From the NCBI GenBank assembly GCA_038233075.1, contig JBBSMQ010000003.1:1-64000 (forward strand): 64,000 nucleotides of DNA, read 5' to 3'. Positions 52,953-60,880 of this stretch are shown here, piece after piece; positions within the stretch are counted from its first letter, which is position 1; every line of letters begins with the position of its first letter. Origin of the DNA: Iamia sp038233075. GTDB lineage: Bacteria; Actinomycetota; Acidimicrobiia; Acidimicrobiales; Iamiaceae. The position numbers and the translations under genes were made by a program. The notes beneath the pieces were generated by a model, which was not told the origin of the DNA, made no database searches, and worked only from the letters and a program-made list of their open reading frames with translations.

Positions 52953-54140
52953 TCAGCCGTCGGGGTTCTCGGTCGCGTAGCGGGCGCGAAGCTGGCGGGC
53001 GATGACCATCTTCTGGATCTCGCTGGTGCCCTCGCCGATGATCATGAGCGGGGTGTCGCGGAAGTAGCGCTCGACGTCGTACTCCTGGGTGTAGCCGTTG
53101 CCACCGTGGATGCGCAGAGCCGAGGTAGCGACCTCGAAGGCGGTCTCGGAGGCGAAGAGCTTGGCCATGCCCGCCTCCATGTCGATGCGCTCGCCCTCGT
53201 CGAACCGGCGGGCGGCGTCATAGGTGAGCAGGCGCGCGGCCTGGAGCTTGGTGGCCATCTCGGCCAGGGTGAAGGCGATGGCCTGGTGGTCGATGATCGG
53301 CTGACCGAAGGTCTCGCGCTCGTGGCTGTAGCGGAGGGCCCGATCCAGCGCGGCCTGGCCCACCCCGACGGCCCGCGCCGCGATGTTGATGCGTCCCAGC
53401 TCCAGGGCGGACAGGGCGTAGCGGAGCCCGTGGCCCACCCCGTCGTCGCCGCCGAGGACATCGGCGTGGGCCACCCGGTGACCGGCGTAGGACATCTCGA
53501 CGGTCTCGATGCCCTTGTAGCCGAGCTTGGCGATGGTGCGCGACACGGTGATGCCACCGGAGGACGAGCCCGGTTCCTTCTCCACGATGAACGCCGTGAT
53601 CTCCTGGGGGCCGGTGCGGGCGAGGAGCATCACCAGCGAGGCTCGGCGACCGTTGGTGACCCATGCCTTGGTGCCGTCGATGATCCACTCGTCGCCGTCC
53701 CGCACCGCCCGGCAGCGCAGTGCCCCGGCGTCGCTGCCGCTGTCGGGCTCGGACAGGCTGAACGCGGCCCGGAACGACCCGTGCACCATCCGTGGCAGGT
53801 AGCGGCGCTTCTGGTCCTCGGTCCCGTAGCGGCCGATCATGGTGGCCGCGACCTTGTGGGTGTTGAGGATGCCCGAAAGGGTCATCCACCCGCGGGCCAG
53901 CTCCTCGACGATCCGGGCGTAGAGCGTGGCCGACAGGCCGAGGCCGCCGTACTCGAAGGCAATGGTCGCGCCGAACAGCCCGAAGGCATCCATCTGCTCG
54001 ACCATGGCCGCGGGGTACTCATCGGCGTGCTCCAGTGCCGACGCCTTCGGGATCACCTCGGCGTCGACCCACCGCGCCACGGTGGCCACCAGCTCGTCGC
54101 CCACCTCCTCGTCCACGGCATGGCCGGCGGCGGTGCTCAC
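52953..54140 (-). CDS. Acyl-CoA dehydrogenase
   Basis: A 395-residue FAD enzyme introducing a double bond into an acyl-CoA. The FAD/substrate loop FSLSEPDSGSDAGALRCRAV, IIDGTKAWVTNGRRASLVML, the QAIAFTLAEMATKLQAARLL helix and the C-terminal HGGNGYTQEYDVERYFRD with GEGTSEIQ are all present. The TSEIQ-type end suggests the isovaleryl/short-branched branch, but this is not decisive. It starts with a GTG at 54140 and points toward the P450 set 47 bases downstream. Confidence 0.88.
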   Translation of the reverse strand: MSTAAGHAVDEEVGDELVATVARWVDAEVIPKASALEHADEYPAAMVEQMDAFGLFGATIAFEYGGLGLSATLYARIVEELARGWMTLSGILNTHKVAATMIGRYGTEDQKRRYLPRMVHGSFRAAFSLSEPDSGSDAGALRCRAVRDGDEWIIDGTKAWVTNGRRASLVMLLARTGPQEITAFIVEKEPGSSSGGITVSRTIAKLGYKGIETVEMSYAGHRVAHADVLGGDDGVGHGLRYALSALELGRINIAARAVGVGQAALDRALRYSHERETFGQPIIDHQAIAFTLAEMATKLQAARLLTYDAARRFDEGERIDMEAGMAKLFASETAFEVATSALRIHGGNGYTQEYDVERYFRDTPLMIIGEGTSEIQKMVIARQLRARYATENPDG

Positions 54141-54204
54141 GGGGCCGAGCCTGCCCGCCCTTGGGGCCCGTCACCCAGCACGGGACGGCCCGCTGACGGG
54201 TGCT

Positions 54205-55413
54205 TCACGCAGGCCGAGCCGCGAGGAGATCGAGGACGTTGTCGCGCATCACGGTGCAGATCTCCTCGTCGGTGAAGGTGGGGATGTCCTTGACGAAGTC
54301 GGTCGGCTCGGGCAGGCCCTCGGTGTGGGGGAAGTCCGACCCGAAGAGCAGTCGCTCGACACCGAGGCGGTCCTTCAGCAGGGCCATGTCGTCCTCGTAG
54401 TAGGGAGCGACCCACACGCAGCGCCGGAACTGCTCCACCGGGTGCTCGTCGAACGCGAACGGCATCTTGCCGTACCCGTCGGCCAGGTTCCGCAGCAGGT
54501 CCGGGATCCACATGGCGCCGTTCTCGATCGACGCCAGCCGCAGGTTGGGGAAGCGGGACAGCACCCCATGGCAGATGAGGGCGGCAAAGGTGTCGGAGAT
54601 GCCCCGGTCCTGGTAGGCGACGAGGGGGAAGGCGGCGTGCTTGAAGCCCTCGACCTCTCCGCCACCACCGTCGCCGCCGGTGCCCCACAGCTTGCCGTAC
54701 TGACCCACACCGCTGAGCCCGGCGTGGAGCGCGAGGGGCACGCCGGCCTCGGCCAGCTGGGCCCACACCGGATCGAAGGAGGGGTGGCCGGGCGAGACGT
54801 AGCCGTCTCCGGAGGGCACGGGACCGGGGACCATGACCAGGATCCGGGCGCCGGCGGCGAGCACGCGGCCCACCTCGTCGGCCGCCAGGCTCGGATCGGC
54901 CAGGGTGATCATGGGCGCGGCATAGAGGCGGCCGTCGCCGCGGTCGAAGCCCCAGTCCTCGTCCAGCCAGAGGTTGAAGGCCCGGAAGGCGGCGTGGAGG
55001 GCGGGCACGTCGCGCTTGAGGGCCTCCTGCATGCCCACGCCGAGCGTGGGGAAGAGCAGTGCCCCGGCCAGGCCCTGCTCGTCGAGGAGAGCGACCCGGG
55101 CGTCGCGGTCCCGGTACGGGGCGTGCTCCTCGATGGGGTCGAGCTCGCCGAACATGGTCTTGAGGTCGAGGCCCTCGGTGTTGCGGCCGCGGAAGTAGTC
55201 CTCGAGGCTGCCGGGCCGGGCGATGGGGTCGAAGGTCGGGTTGGGGATGAACTTGTTGATCTTGCCCCCGACCAGCAGGCGCTTCTTGTCCCCCACCGTC
55301 GCCCACTGCATGGCCCGCTTGGCCATCTTCGGGTCCATGTGGCGGATGAAGGCATCCTCGGCCTCGTAGTAGTGGTTGTCCGCGTCGAACGCGTCGAAGT
55401 CCAGGTGGGCCAT
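54205..55413 (-). CDS. Amidohydrolase-2 family protein
   Basis: A 402-residue TIM-barrel hydrolase or decarboxylase. The N-terminal metal motif is degenerate (DADNHYYEAEDAF instead of HxH). Later motifs are GVPLALHAGLSGVGQ, GVLSRFPNLRLASIENGAMW and LLFGSDFPHTEGLPEP. Relatives are ACMSD-like decarboxylases and hydrolases of aromatic-pathway products. A minus-strand TAGCAT lies 7 bases before the ATG, giving a leaderless message. It diverges from a second amidohydrolase across a 99-base gap with two palindromes. A broken relative is at 14640-15532. Confidence 0.82.
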   Translation of the reverse strand: MAHLDFDAFDADNHYYEAEDAFIRHMDPKMAKRAMQWATVGDKKRLLVGGKINKFIPNPTFDPIARPGSLEDYFRGRNTEGLDLKTMFGELDPIEEHAPYRDRDARVALLDEQGLAGALLFPTLGVGMQEALKRDVPALHAAFRAFNLWLDEDWGFDRGDGRLYAAPMITLADPSLAADEVGRVLAAGARILVMVPGPVPSGDGYVSPGHPSFDPVWAQLAEAGVPLALHAGLSGVGQYGKLWGTGGDGGGGEVEGFKHAAFPLVAYQDRGISDTFAALICHGVLSRFPNLRLASIENGAMWIPDLLRNLADGYGKMPFAFDEHPVEQFRRCVWVAPYYEDDMALLKDRLGVERLLFGSDFPHTEGLPEPTDFVKDIPTFTDEEICTVMRDNVLDLLAARPA

Positions 55414-55420
55414 GGGCCCG

Positions 55421-55426
55421 ATGCTA
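55421..55426 (-). promoter_or_regulatory. -10 box of the leaderless amidohydrolase gene at 55413
   Basis: TAGCAT (minus strand) then seven bases, then ATG. No ribosome site lies between. Confidence 0.4.
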
Positions 55427-55435
55427 GTGGCTGCC

Positions 55436-55451
55436 CTGACACCCGTGTCAG
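55436..55451. promoter_or_regulatory. Palindrome CTGACAC-CC-GTGTCAG
   Basis: A perfect 7-2-7 inverted repeat in the 99-base gap between the divergent amidohydrolase genes, placed where it could block the minus-strand promoter. Confidence 0.45.
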
Positions 55452-55482
55452 GGGTCGCAGGCTCGAGGCGCAGCCACGATCT

Positions 55483-55506
55483 ATGACGGTTATGTCATGT
55501 TAGGGT
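55483..55506 (+). promoter_or_regulatory. Palindrome ATGAC-N6-GTCAT beside the -10 box of the gene at 55513
   Basis: The inverted repeat is at 55483-55498, and TAGGGT (55501-55506) follows, 6 bases before the GTG start. The layout suggests a repressed leaderless promoter. Confidence 0.4.
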
Positions 55507-55512
55507 CCGCGC

Positions 55513-56373
55513 GTGGTCCTCGACGCCTGGGTCAACATCTTCCCCGAGGGCTTTGCGGAGCAGTGGTCCTCCCAGCAGGAGAACGCCTCGGTCGGTGCGC
55601 TCTTCGGTGAGGACCTGGCCCGGGGTCGCACCGTCGAGAGCCTGGTCGAGGCCATGGGCGACGCCGGGATCGATGTGGGCGTGCTCACCAGCGGGCTCCG
55701 TAGCCCCGCCGCGCTCCACCGCCGGGGGGGCTACGCCGCGGAGGACTTCCTGGCGGTGGCCGATCGCCACCCGGGACGGTTTCTGATCTCAGCCGCGGTC
55801 GACAAGGCGACGCGCCCGGTGGAGAGCTGCCGTCGCATCCGCGAGCTGGCCCAGCACGACCGGATGGTGATGATCCGCGTCACCCCGCTGGTCGAGCAGT
55901 ACGAGCTGAACCACCGCCTCTACTACCCGGTGTACGCCACCTGCGCCGAGCTCGGGCTCCCGGTGTCGATCAACGTGGGCATCCCCGGGCCCCAGGTCCG
56001 GTCCCGGTGCCAGGACCCGGTGCTGCTCGAGGACGTGCTGATCGACTTCCCCGACCTCACGGTCATCGGTGCCCACATGGGCCACCCCTACGAGCGGCTG
56101 CTCATGACCTACATGCTCAAGTGGCCCCGGCTCCACCTCATGACCTCGGCCTACCTGGCCACCTACATGGACCCCGACCTGGTCCGGTTCATGGACTCCT
56201 CCCGCGGTCGGGGCCGGGTGTGGTTCGCCTCGGACCACCCGGTGCTCCCGGCCGGCAAGGCCCTCGAGGCGGCCCGACAGCTGTCGCTGTCAGCCGAGGG
56301 CATGGCCGAGTTCCTGGGCGACGCGGCCCACCGGGTCCTGGTCCGCCAGCCCGCCCGAGGTGCGCAGCGCTGA
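55513..56373 (+). CDS. Amidohydrolase family protein, small
   Basis: 286 residues, shorter than its neighbour (402). Barrel motifs are VLDAWVNIFPEG, FLISAAVDKATRPVESCRRI, VSINVGIPGPQVRSRCQDPV, LTVIGAHMGHPYERLL and VWFASDHPVLPAGKALEAA. The HxH motif is absent. GTG 55513 has no ribosome site but has TAGGGT at leaderless distance. Its last 84 bases overlap the end of the convergent TetR gene. Together with the divergent enzyme it may handle two steps of one ring-cleavage or decarboxylation pathway. Confidence 0.78.
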   Translation: MVLDAWVNIFPEGFAEQWSSQQENASVGALFGEDLARGRTVESLVEAMGDAGIDVGVLTSGLRSPAALHRRGGYAAEDFLAVADRHPGRFLISAAVDKATRPVESCRRIRELAQHDRMVMIRVTPLVEQYELNHRLYYPVYATCAELGLPVSINVGIPGPQVRSRCQDPVLLEDVLIDFPDLTVIGAHMGHPYERLLMTYMLKWPRLHLMTSAYLATYMDPDLVRFMDSSRGRGRVWFASDHPVLPAGKALEAARQLSLSAEGMAEFLGDAAHRVLVRQPARGAQR

Positions 56374-56985
56374 TCCTGTTGCGCCTCCGCTGCGGAGCAT
56401 GGCCAGGGCGCCGTCGAGGGCGATGCGGAGCTGTCGGGGGTCGCGGCGAGCCTGGGTGAGGACCAGGCCACCCTGGAGGCTGGCCATGGTCGCGGTGGCC
56501 AGGGCGGCGGGATCGGCATCGGGGCGGAGCTCGCCTCGGGCGGCCATCCGCTCCAGGCCGTGGGCCAGATGTCGCTCCCACCGGTCGAACGAGGCAGCCA
56601 GGGCGGCCCGGGCGCCCTCGTCGCGCTCGGCCAGCTGGCCGACCAGTGAGCCGATGGGGCATCCGCCCGCGCCGTTGCGCGCCTGCTGGAAGGACACGAG
56701 CTGATCGCACCACGCCTCGATGGCGGCCCACGAGTCCAGGTGATCGAGGTGCTCGTCCTGGCCGGCGAGCACCGCGTCGGTGGTCACACCCACCACCGCC
56801 CGGACCAGGTCCGCCTTGTCGTCGAAGTAGTGGTACAGCTGGCTGCGGCTGACCCGGGCATGGGCGCAGACATCGTCCAGGCTCACCCCGGCCACGCCCC
56901 GGTCGGTGATCAGGTCGGCTGCGGTCGCCAGGACCCGGTCGCGGGTGGCCCGGCCCTTCGTCGTCTTGGGTTCGACGCGGCTCAT
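56290..56985 (-). CDS. TetR-family transcriptional regulator
   Basis: 231 residues. The HTH is GVSLDDVCAHARVSRSQLYH followed by YFDDKADLV; the ligand domain includes CPIGSLVGQLAERDEGARAA. It is divergent from the peroxiredoxin-like gene, and two copies of TGGAC-N6-GTCCA lie in that gap, so it most likely represses both. ATG 56985 follows TACGAT by 7 bases (leaderless), which supports this start over the ATG at 56994. The C-terminal tail past about residue 200 runs antisense to the amidohydrolase end. Confidence 0.85.
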   Translation of the reverse strand: MSRVEPKTTKGRATRDRVLATAADLITDRGVAGVSLDDVCAHARVSRSQLYHYFDDKADLVRAVVGVTTDAVLAGQDEHLDHLDSWAAIEAWCDQLVSFQQARNGAGGCPIGSLVGQLAERDEGARAALAASFDRWERHLAHGLERMAARGELRPDADPAALATATMASLQGGLVLTQARRDPRQLRIALDGALAMLRSGGATGSALRTSGGLADQDPVGRVAQELGHALG

Positions 56986-57006
56986 GGCCCCCATCGTACT
57001 CAGAAC

Positions 57007-57022
57007 TGGACTTGACAGTCCA
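57007..57022. promoter_or_regulatory. TetR operator 1, TGGAC-N6-GTCCA
   Basis: TGGACTTGACAGTCCA is palindromic (six paired bases per arm) and contains TTGACA (57012-57017), a perfect -35 for the plus-strand gene. It would block RNA polymerase directly. A second site with the same arms starts 42 bases further on. Confidence 0.6.
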
Positions 57023-57048
57023 TAGTCTGTGTGCTTGCCTTCTCCAAG

Positions 57049-57064
57049 TGGACCACACAGTCCA
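57049..57064. promoter_or_regulatory. TetR operator 2, TGGAC-N6-GTCCA
   Basis: TGGACCACACAGTCCA repeats the arms of operator 1 with a different spacer. The start-to-start distance is 42 bases, close to four helical turns, so two dimers would face the same side of the DNA. It ends 27 bases before the peroxiredoxin-like start. Confidence 0.6.
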
Positions 57065-57091
57065 GACTCTCCCCGACCCAGGAGCACCACG

Positions 57092-57628
57092 ATGTCCGAC
57101 TCCCTCACCACCTCCCCCGGCGTCCTCCCCCGCCAGCCCGCACCCGAGCTCAACGTCGAGCTGCTGTCGGGCGGCACCTACCGCCTCGCCGACCAGAGCC
57201 CAGAGCGGTTCACCATGGTCGTGTTCTTCCGCGGCCTGCACTGCCCGGTCTGCAAGGGTCAGCTGACCGAGCTGGATCAGCGCCTGGGCGAGCTCACCGA
57301 ACGGGGTGTCGACGTCCTCGCCGTCAGCAGCGAGACGCGCGAGCGGACCCAGCAGCTCCACGACGAGTGGGAGCTGTCCGACCTCGCCCTCGGCTACGGC
57401 CTCACCGAGGACGCCATGCGGGCATGGGGCCTGTTCGTCTCCACCGGCATCGGCGACGCCGAGCCCGCCCAGTTCAACGAGCCCGGCCTGTTCCTCATCT
57501 CACCCGACGGGACGGTGTACTACGAGTCGATCCTCTCCATGCCGCTGGGTCGCCCCCCGCTCGACGACCTGCTCATGGGCATCGACTTCTGGACCGAGAA
57601 CGACTACCCGGCCCGGGGCGTGGCGTGA
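57092..57628 (+). CDS. Peroxiredoxin-like (AhpC/TSA) thioredoxin-fold protein
   Basis: 178 residues: FTMVVFFRGLHCPVCKGQLT contains C51 and C54 in a CPVC motif, a thioredoxin-like pair where peroxiredoxins have one peroxidatic Cys. A TLxxR-like segment (TELDQRLGELTERGVDVLAV) and FNEPGLFLISPDGTVYYESI follow. A peroxide- or disulfide-reducing role is expected. It has a GGAG ribosome site and a TTGACA -35 inside TetR operator 1, and its stop overlaps the next gene's GTG. Confidence 0.8.
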   Translation: MSDSLTTSPGVLPRQPAPELNVELLSGGTYRLADQSPERFTMVVFFRGLHCPVCKGQLTELDQRLGELTERGVDVLAVSSETRERTQQLHDEWELSDLALGYGLTEDAMRAWGLFVSTGIGDAEPAQFNEPGLFLISPDGTVYYESILSMPLGRPPLDDLLMGIDFWTENDYPARGVA

Positions 57629-58101
57629 GGGCCCGGTCACGCCGTGTGCTGGGGGTGGCCGGGCTCGCCCTCGCGGTGATCCTCCTGGCCGGCTGCGGCG
57701 ACGACGACGCCTCGGCCTCGGAGGCAACGGCGACGTCCACGTCGTCATCGGACTCGGAGTCCGGGTCCTCGTCGGCCGACGGCGGCCAGCAGTTCCCGGA
57801 CGTGGTGGAGGTCGAGGTCACGCCCGCCGGCGAGGGCGAGTTCCAGGTCGCCGCCACCGTGTCGTCACCGTACGACTCACCGGAGCGCTACGCCGATGCC
57901 TGGCGGGTCCTCGACACCGAGGGCAACGAGCTGGGCGTGCGCGAGCTCGCCCACGACCACGCGTCCGAGCAGCCCTTCACCCGGGAGGAGACGGTCTCCA
58001 TCCCCGACGACGTCGACGAGATCACCGTCGAGGGCCGCGACCTGGCCAACGGCTACGGCGGCGACACGGCCACCGCGACCGTTCCCCACGGGGACGGGTG
58101 A
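57625..58101 (+). CDS. Hypothetical lipoprotein
   Basis: 158 residues with a lipobox (ILLAGCGDD) and a Ser/Thr/Asp-rich linker, followed by a beta-rich domain (VEVEVTPAGEGEFQVAATVS; WRVLDTEGNELGVRELAHDH) that looks like a small immunoglobulin-type fold. I do not recognise a named family. It overlaps the peroxiredoxin-like stop (GTGA), so both proteins are made together, and its job may be surface redox or envelope stress. Confidence 0.65.
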   Translation: MRARSRRVLGVAGLALAVILLAGCGDDDASASEATATSTSSSDSESGSSSADGGQQFPDVVEVEVTPAGEGEFQVAATVSSPYDSPERYADAWRVLDTEGNELGVRELAHDHASEQPFTREETVSIPDDVDEITVEGRDLANGYGGDTATATVPHGDG

Positions 58102-58161
58102 GCCGCACGGGCACGCTGAGCTCGCCCGTCAGGGCGCGCTTCGCGCCCGGGCGACCTGGCC

Positions 58162-59013
58162 TCACCCTCCGGTGAGGCGCCCGACGATGGCGGCAACCAG
58201 GGCGAGGGCCTCGACGGCGCCATCGTGCTCGCCCTTCTCGAAGTCGTCGCCGCTCGTCGCCATGGTGTTGGTGACGTGGGCGACGCAGATCACGTCCCGG
58301 TCGCGGGCCTCGGCGTAGGCGTAGAGACCAGCGGCCTCCATCTCGACCGCGACGGTCCCCAGGGCCTCGGCCCGGGCGATGGCGGCCGCCGTCTCCCGGT
58401 AGGGCGCGTCGGTGGTCCAGGTGGGACCGGTCGCCACCGGTTGGGCCAACCCCGTGAGGGCTCCGGCCAGGCGGTCGAGGAGGTGGCGGGGCGCGTGGGC
58501 CCAGGTCGCCGGGGGGAGGTAGTGGTGGCTGGTGCCCTCGTCGCGCAGGGCGCGATCGATGACCACGAAGTAGGGCGGGTCGGCGACCGGGACGATCGAC
58601 CCGGAGGAGGTGATGCTGATGACCAGCTCGCAGCCGGAGACCGCGAGCTGCTCGGCGACGAGCACCGCGAACGGGGCACCGACGGCGGAGCCGACCACCC
58701 CGACCTCGGTCCCGTCCAGATCGAAGGTCTGCAGCGTCGTGTGGTAGCAGGCCCAGCCCTTGTGCTCGGTGGCTCGGCCGGTGCGGTGCAGGTGGGCCAC
58801 GATGTCGCCGTCGGGATCGAGCAGGCACACCGCGGGGACCGCCACGTCGGCCCGGCCCCGCTGGCGCCGGCCCTCCCGGAGCAGGTTCGCGGGTTGGAAC
58901 ACCGACCCCGCGTGGTGGGCCTTGGCGCCCAGCAGTGGGCTGGGGGGATCGGGTGCGCTCGCTCCGCCGCCGGAGGGCCCGTCCTGTCTGGTTCGCTCGC
59001 TGCGCTCTCTCAT
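58162..59013 (-). CDS. Nucleoside phosphorylase (uridine-phosphorylase-like)
   Basis: 283 residues. The phosphorylase core shows VGVVGSAVGAPFAVLVAEQL, ISITSSGSIVPV and the substrate loop AVEMEAAGLYAYAEARDRDV, typical of PNP_UDP enzymes that split nucleosides with phosphate; base specificity is not clear. The N-terminal 25 residues (MRERSERTRQDG onward) come from the repeat shared with the aldolase gene at 39660 and are probably a recently acquired start; the fold begins near KAHHAGSVFQPANLL. Confidence 0.75.
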   Translation of the reverse strand: MRERSERTRQDGPSGGGASAPDPPSPLLGAKAHHAGSVFQPANLLREGRRQRGRADVAVPAVCLLDPDGDIVAHLHRTGRATEHKGWACYHTTLQTFDLDGTEVGVVGSAVGAPFAVLVAEQLAVSGCELVISITSSGSIVPVADPPYFVVIDRALRDEGTSHHYLPPATWAHAPRHLLDRLAGALTGLAQPVATGPTWTTDAPYRETAAAIARAEALGTVAVEMEAAGLYAYAEARDRDVICVAHVTNTMATSGDDFEKGEHDGAVEALALVAAIVGRLTGG

Positions 59014-59184
59014 TGGCGCACCAGCCTGGCCTGTCGGGGCCCGCGGGGCCGCACCGGGCAGGTTCCTTCGGCCCAGGCGTGGCCCGAGGTCAAGTCGTCG
59101 GTACCGTGATCCCCGAGCGAGCCTCCCGCGAGGCCTCAATGGCGCGCGGGTCTGCTCCGCCGCCCACCCTCTGGAGGATCGACC

Positions 59185-60093
59185 GTGGATCTGACCACGA
59201 CCACCCGAACGGTCGACCGGTCCGTCGCCCGCTGGGCACCGACGACCCTGCGCGTGGTCGCCGGGTTGCTCTGGCTGTCGAACGTCTCCTGGAAGATCCC
59301 GCCCGACTTCGGTGAGACCGCCGACGGGTGCCGGGGGATCTGCGGGTACGTGAACGCCGGCGCCGAGAACACGGTGCTGCCCGGTTCGTCCTGGTTCTTC
59401 GACTCGATCGTCTCACCGAACCTGGCCGCGTTCGGCTGGCTCACCCTGTTCGTCGAGGCCGGTCTGGCGGCGGCGCTCCTGTCGGGTCGCTTCGTGCGGG
59501 TCGCAGCCGTCGTCGGGATGCTCCAGAGCCTCGGCATCGGCCTGGCCGTGGCCAACGCCGAGGGCGAGTGGTACTGGTCCTACGCGCTCATGATCGCCCT
59601 GCACCTCGCGATCCTGGTGCTGGCGCCCACGTTGCGAGCAACCTCCCCACGGGTCGCGGGGGCCTGCGTCGCCGGCTACGGGGTCGTCGTGGCCGCGGCC
59701 CACCCCGCCGGCGGCTTCACCGGCGACGGCTCCTTCACCCTCTTCGAGCAGGCCAACGACTTCCCGGGTGACTTCGGGCGCAACGTCTTCCCCGGCTCGA
59801 TCGCCCTCGGGGTGCTCCTCATCGTCGTCGGCGTCCTGGCGTGGGTTCTGACCGACCTTCCCCGCCCGGGCGTCCAGACCGCGGGCTACGGCCTGGTCGG
59901 CGTGTCCGCTCTGCTGCTCCTCACCTACCGGTCCGACGGCCTGCTGATCGGCCTCCAATCGAGGGCCACCACCGCGGCTGTGCTCGCGGCCGTGGGCCTG
60001 GCTCTGGCCACCTCATCCCCGGGACGAGCAGCCGAGGTGACCGGCGAGGCGGAGCTCCACGCCGCCGACCGCGAGCCGGCCAACCGCCAGTAG
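59185..60093 (+). CDS. DoxX/TQO-like integral membrane protein
   Basis: 302 residues with about eight hydrophobic helices. The first (WAPTTLRVVAGLLWLSNVSW) and the NLAAFGWLTLFVEAGLAAAL helix resemble DoxX-family (thiosulfate:quinone oxidoreductase-like) proteins; a loop with CRGIC follows the first helix. Some relatives pass electrons to quinone, but no cofactor site can be shown here. It starts with GTG 59185 after GGAGG. Neighbours give no strong hint. Confidence 0.6.
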   Translation: MDLTTTTRTVDRSVARWAPTTLRVVAGLLWLSNVSWKIPPDFGETADGCRGICGYVNAGAENTVLPGSSWFFDSIVSPNLAAFGWLTLFVEAGLAAALLSGRFVRVAAVVGMLQSLGIGLAVANAEGEWYWSYALMIALHLAILVLAPTLRATSPRVAGACVAGYGVVVAAAHPAGGFTGDGSFTLFEQANDFPGDFGRNVFPGSIALGVLLIVVGVLAWVLTDLPRPGVQTAGYGLVGVSALLLLTYRSDGLLIGLQSRATTAAVLAAVGLALATSSPGRAAEVTGEAELHAADREPANRQ

Positions 60094-60132
60094 CTCGGCT
60101 CCGGAAGACCGCACCCCGGTCTCCCGGGCCGG

Positions 60133-60777
60133 TCACTCCGGGCCGACGAGCCCGGTGACCAGCAGCCGGGTGAAGTCCTCGGCCAGATCGCCGATGGGGG
60201 GGACGGTCCGGTCCTGGCGGTCGGCCATGGCCTCGAGCGGGGCGTGGATGGTGGTCAGCCCCTGGACCGTCGCCCAGCACAGGGCGGCAGCCATCTCGAC
60301 GTCGAGGTCTGGTGCCCGGTCGCGACCCAGGCGCTCGATGGCCGACAGCAGCACGCCGAAGGCTCGCTGGCCCCACTCGTGGTAGGCCGGGTCGTCGACC
60401 GCCACCGCATCGGAGCGGAAGGCGATGGCGCAGTGCCCGGGGTGCTCGACCGAGACGGTCACGTAGGCGCGGGCCAGGCGGGCGAGGGCCTCGACGGGGT
60501 CGGCGATGCCGCTCGAGGCCGCCTCGCTCGCGCGGGTCAGGTACTGGAAGGCCTCGACGGCCACCGCCGTGAGCAGCCCTCGGGCGTCGCCGAAGTGGTG
60601 AGCCGGTGCCGCGTGGGACACGCCTGCCCGCCGAGCCACCTCCCGCAGGCTGAACCCGGCCACCCCCCGCTCGGCCAACAGGTCCGCCGCGGCCTGGCGC
60701 AGCACGTTGGGCAGGTCGCCGTGGTGGTACTGCGCCGGCGCCGATCCCGCCACCGCGGGGAAGGTGTCCGATGCCAC
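60133..60777 (-). CDS. TetR-family regulator of the adjacent efflux pump
   Basis: 214 residues. The HTH is GFSLREVARRAGVSHAAPAH followed by HFGDARGLL; the C-terminal domain matches TetR_C_WHG-type helices (PGHCAIAFRSDAVAVDDPAY). It diverges from the DHA2 transporter gene. The minus-strand promoter TTGACG-N17-GACACT lies 6 bases before the GTG start, and its -35 is half of a palindrome that is also the -35 of the pump. Repression of both genes until a pump substrate binds is the obvious model. Confidence 0.87.
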   Translation of the reverse strand: MASDTFPAVAGSAPAQYHHGDLPNVLRQAAADLLAERGVAGFSLREVARRAGVSHAAPAHHFGDARGLLTAVAVEAFQYLTRASEAASSGIADPVEALARLARAYVTVSVEHPGHCAIAFRSDAVAVDDPAYHEWGQRAFGVLLSAIERLGRDRAPDLDVEMAAALCWATVQGLTTIHAPLEAMADRQDRTVPPIGDLAEDFTRLLVTGLVGPE

Positions 60778-60828
60778 CGGGTCAGTGTCCCTGGAGATCT
60801 TGACGCCGTCAACCCAGATCTTTACGAT
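60778..60828. promoter_or_regulatory. Divergent promoters sharing one palindromic operator
   Basis: TTGACG-C-CGTCAA (60800-60812) reads TTGACG on both strands. Rightward: TTGACG, 17 bases, TACGAT (60823-60828). Leftward: TTGACG, 17 bases, GACACT, then 6 bases to the tetR GTG. AGATCT flanks the site on both sides (60796-60801 and 60816-60821). Confidence 0.65.
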
Positions 60829-60880
60829 GGCAACTTGTCAGCGTCCAGATGGGGCGCCCGGAACGGAGGCATCGCTCGCC

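Noticed and set aside
52566..55503. Plus-strand frames of 569 and 525 codons
   Set aside because: Antisense shadows of the acyl-CoA dehydrogenase, alcohol dehydrogenase and amidohydrolase genes.
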